Shown here: positions 35,062-36,556 of the stretch, one piece after another
How the letters are laid out: every line of letters begins with the position of its first letter
Numbering within the stretch: the first letter of the stretch is position 1
Assembly (NCBI GenBank): GCA_016192425.1
Contig: JACPUE010000018.1
Coordinates: 1-36,556, forward strand
Source of the DNA: Burkholderiales bacterium
Lineage (GTDB): Bacteria > Pseudomonadota > Gammaproteobacteria > Burkholderiales > Burkholderiaceae_C
Direction: 5' to 3'
DNA: 36,556 nt
Made by a program: the position numbers and the translations under genes
Notes under the pieces: model-generated
What the model saw: only the letters and a program-made list of their open reading frames with translations
Databases searched by the model: none
Told to the model about the DNA's origin: nothing

Positions 35062-36161
35062 GGAATACCTGGCCCATTGTTGAGGTGCTGCGTTTGGCGC
35101 GGTGGGCGCCCAGTGGCGACAACGGACAGCCTTGGAGATTTAGTATTGAAGGGCGGCTGAGGGCTGTGGTGCATGTGGGTGATACGAGCGCGCGCGTGCT
35201 GTACGACTATCGTGGGCGGGCGTCCTGGCTTGCTGCAGGGGCTCTGGTGGAAACTGCAGCCCTAGCAGCCACCATGACTGGCCATCGTCTGGATTGGCAG
35301 CTTCTGCCTGCAAAGCCTGGCGATCCTCCCGGGCTGACGCTGGGCTTTGATTTGGTGCCAGTGCAAGGCCTGGAGATGGACGCTTTGGCGCTGGAAATCG
35401 AGAAGCGCAGCGTACAGCGCCGTGCGCTGTCCGGCAGGCCGCTGCAGGATGTCCACCGGCTTGCGCTTGAGCAGGCTGCGGCATCCGTGCCGGATACCGA
35501 AATCCTGTGGCTCGACACTCTGGGAGCAAAAGCCCGGATGGCGGGTCTCCTGTGGCACAACGCGGGTATCCGGCTGACGGCGCCCGAGGCTTACGCGACC
35601 CATTGCAAAGCGATTGAATGGGGGCAACGGTATAGCCAGGATCGCATACCCGACCAGTCATTGGGACTGGATCCTTTGGCGCTGGCAGTCATGCGCTGGG
35701 CCATGCAGCGCTGGGAGCGCGTGAATTTCCTCAATCGGTACGGTGCGGGTACCGTGTTGCCGCGCATTGAGTTGGACTGGTGGCCGGCCCTCCGATGCGC
35801 TGCGCATTTCGTGCTCTTGCGAAAACGTGCGCCGACCACCGCGCTGGATTTCATCACGTCTGGACGTTCGATGCAGCGCCTGTGGCTCGCGGCGGAGCAA
35901 TGCGGCGTGCGCTTGCAGCCCGAAATCACGCCCTTGGTGTTTTACTGGTACCACAAAGAAGGGGTGCCGGTTTCCCAGGATCCTGGGGTGCAGCGCCGGG
36001 TGGAATCGCTGTGCGAACGCATGCGGCGGATGTGGCCCGATGCGGTGCTGGAGCGGGCGGTATTCGTGGGGCGCCTGGGTTATGGACCGTCGGCGGGTGC
36101 GAGGTCTTTGCGGCACGAACTGCACGCGCTGCAGGGAGGAGCGGGGAGCGCATGGATCTGA
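35058..36161 (+). CDS. Nitroreductase-like flavoprotein
   Basis: A 367-residue protein whose N-terminus (EVLRLARWAPSGDNGQPWRF, residues 9-28) is the FMN-binding start of the nitroreductase superfamily. A second superfamily-like segment lies near SGRSMQRLWLAAEQCGVRLQP, where FMN and dimer contacts fall. Length is well above simple nitroreductases (about 200-220), consistent with a duplicated or expanded fold like the C-terminal half of MoeY. It may oxidise or reduce the product of the ThiF step. Start at 35058 has AGGAGG 7 bp upstream and overlaps the ThiF stop (ATGA). Its own stop lies 10 bp inside the next gene. Confidence 0.78.
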   Translation: MRNTWPIVEVLRLARWAPSGDNGQPWRFSIEGRLRAVVHVGDTSARVLYDYRGRASWLAAGALVETAALAATMTGHRLDWQLLPAKPGDPPGLTLGFDLVPVQGLEMDALALEIEKRSVQRRALSGRPLQDVHRLALEQAAASVPDTEILWLDTLGAKARMAGLLWHNAGIRLTAPEAYATHCKAIEWGQRYSQDRIPDQSLGLDPLALAVMRWAMQRWERVNFLNRYGAGTVLPRIELDWWPALRCAAHFVLLRKRAPTTALDFITSGRSMQRLWLAAEQCGVRLQPEITPLVFYWYHKEGVPVSQDPGVQRRVESLCERMRRMWPDAVLERAVFVGRLGYGPSAGARSLRHELHALQGGAGSAWI

Positions 36162-36448
36162 GGGTGCTGTTTTGTGCCGAGGCCGTGACGTTGGCCCATG
36201 TTGGACGCTCGGTGACACTGGCCCTTGCCGCCCGCCGCCTGGGTATGCAGGTGGCGGTGGCTTGTGACAAGCGCTACCGTTGGGTGGTGGCCGGAGAAGG
36301 CCTGCGCTGGAAGTCTCTGGAGACCATTTCCTCGCGCCAGTTCGAGAACGCAATGGCGCTTGGTACCCCCATCTACGGCGTGGCGGACTTGCTGGCCTAT
36401 GCTGAGGAGGAGGAGGGTGTCACCGACCGGCATATTGGAGCCACTTGA
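36152..36448 (+). pseudogene. Glycosyltransferase (GT1/YjiC-like), cut off by an insertion sequence
   Basis: The frame starts at 36152, overlapping the nitroreductase gene by 10 bp. The first ~88 codons read as the N-terminus of a nucleotide-sugar glycosyltransferase (VLFCAEAVTLAHVGRSVTLA, then VACDKRYRWVV), a family of about 400 residues. At about 36418 the sequence changes to an insertion-sequence end and the frame runs on to a stop at 36446-36448. The acceptor-binding remainder and the entire nucleotide-sugar domain are missing here, so the gene is inactive unless the rest lies beyond the insertion as a separate piece. Confidence 0.75.
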
Positions 36449-36556
36449 TGATCGGCGTATAGGCGCCACCCGCTGACCGGCGTATTGGAGCCAAGACGTG
36501 ATCGCCGTAATGGAGCCAGTCGCGGATCGGCGTATTGGAGCCATCGGCCCGGCAAC
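36418..36556. mobile_element. IS21-like insertion sequence end with phased 19-bp repeats
   Basis: From TGT at 36418 the sequence carries five 19-bp repeats of the form GAYCGGCGTATTGGAGCCA, starting at 36425, 36450, 36475, 36500 and 36525, an exact 25-bp period with 6-bp variable spacers. IS21-family elements begin with TG and have several such repeats at their ends as transposase sites, and the element interrupts a glycosyltransferase gene. No transposase gene lies inside the window, so the family call rests on end structure only. Plasmid-type iterons are a less likely alternative. Confidence 0.65.

Noticed and set aside
36425-36543. CRISPR-like regular repeat array
   Set aside because: Repeats are exactly phased, but the spacers are only 6 bp and the array interrupts a gene as an insertion-sequence end would.

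Overview
The window is high-GC chromosomal DNA, most likely from a denitrifying betaproteobacterium of the Comamonadaceae (Acidovorax/Alicycliphilus-like). The reasons are the housekeeping gene content and order, a cd1-type nitrite reductase, and several copies of a GCTAT...ATAGCTGCTaGCGC intergenic repeat that I associate with this family from memory.

Layout. (1) 0.15-4.1 kb: a leftward ABC exporter operon (ATPase, permease, LolA-like periplasmic protein) with a divergent AraC-type regulator. (2) About 4.1-6.7 kb: a decayed Mu-like prophage of only about 2.5 kb. It has a Mor-like activator lacking its usual N-terminus, the C-terminal part of a tail hub gene, a small tail gene, and a com-like regulator overlapping an adenine methylase. 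Putative 22-bp transposase-binding sites lie in opposite orientation at the two edges. (3) 6.8-10.2 kb: beta-oxidation genes (FadB/FadJ-type multifunctional enzyme and thiolase), closed by a strong terminator. (4) 10.3-14.6 kb: a TonB-dependent heme receptor divergent from nirS, with an FNR/DNR-type box placed for class II activation of nirS. (5) 14.7-18.9 kb: a leftward series of upp, a PLP dehydratase, a GRDP-like membrane protein and a HerA-like ATPase. (6) 19.0-25.6 kb: a rightward housekeeping run, yebC-purD-hemF (coupled by ATGA overlaps), then rsfS-rlmH-maf-rng. RsfS carries an unusually long Lys/Ala/Pro tail. (7) 25.7-30.0 kb: a leftward, translationally coupled three-gene operon of secreted proteins of unknown function (kelch-like, DxDxDG-containing, DUF3298-like). 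(8) 30.1-32.0 kb: a long acyl-CoA dehydrogenase whose C-terminal coding region contains a copy of the dispersed repeat.

(9) 32.0-36.4 kb is the accessory part and the best candidate for an undescribed system. It holds an AraC regulator and a free-standing tRNA-binding (EMAP/OB) domain protein on the minus strand. Divergent from these is a tightly overlapping cluster: a FeeM-like N-acyl amino acid synthase, a ThiF/E1-like adenylyltransferase, a nitroreductase-like flavoprotein, and the first ~90 codons of a glycosyltransferase. The glycosyltransferase is cut by an insertion-sequence end (36.4 kb to the window edge) made of five 19-bp repeats at an exact 25-bp period. The gene combination suggests synthesis and modification of an acylated amino-acid product; that function is inference. 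No tRNA, rRNA or CRISPR array was seen.
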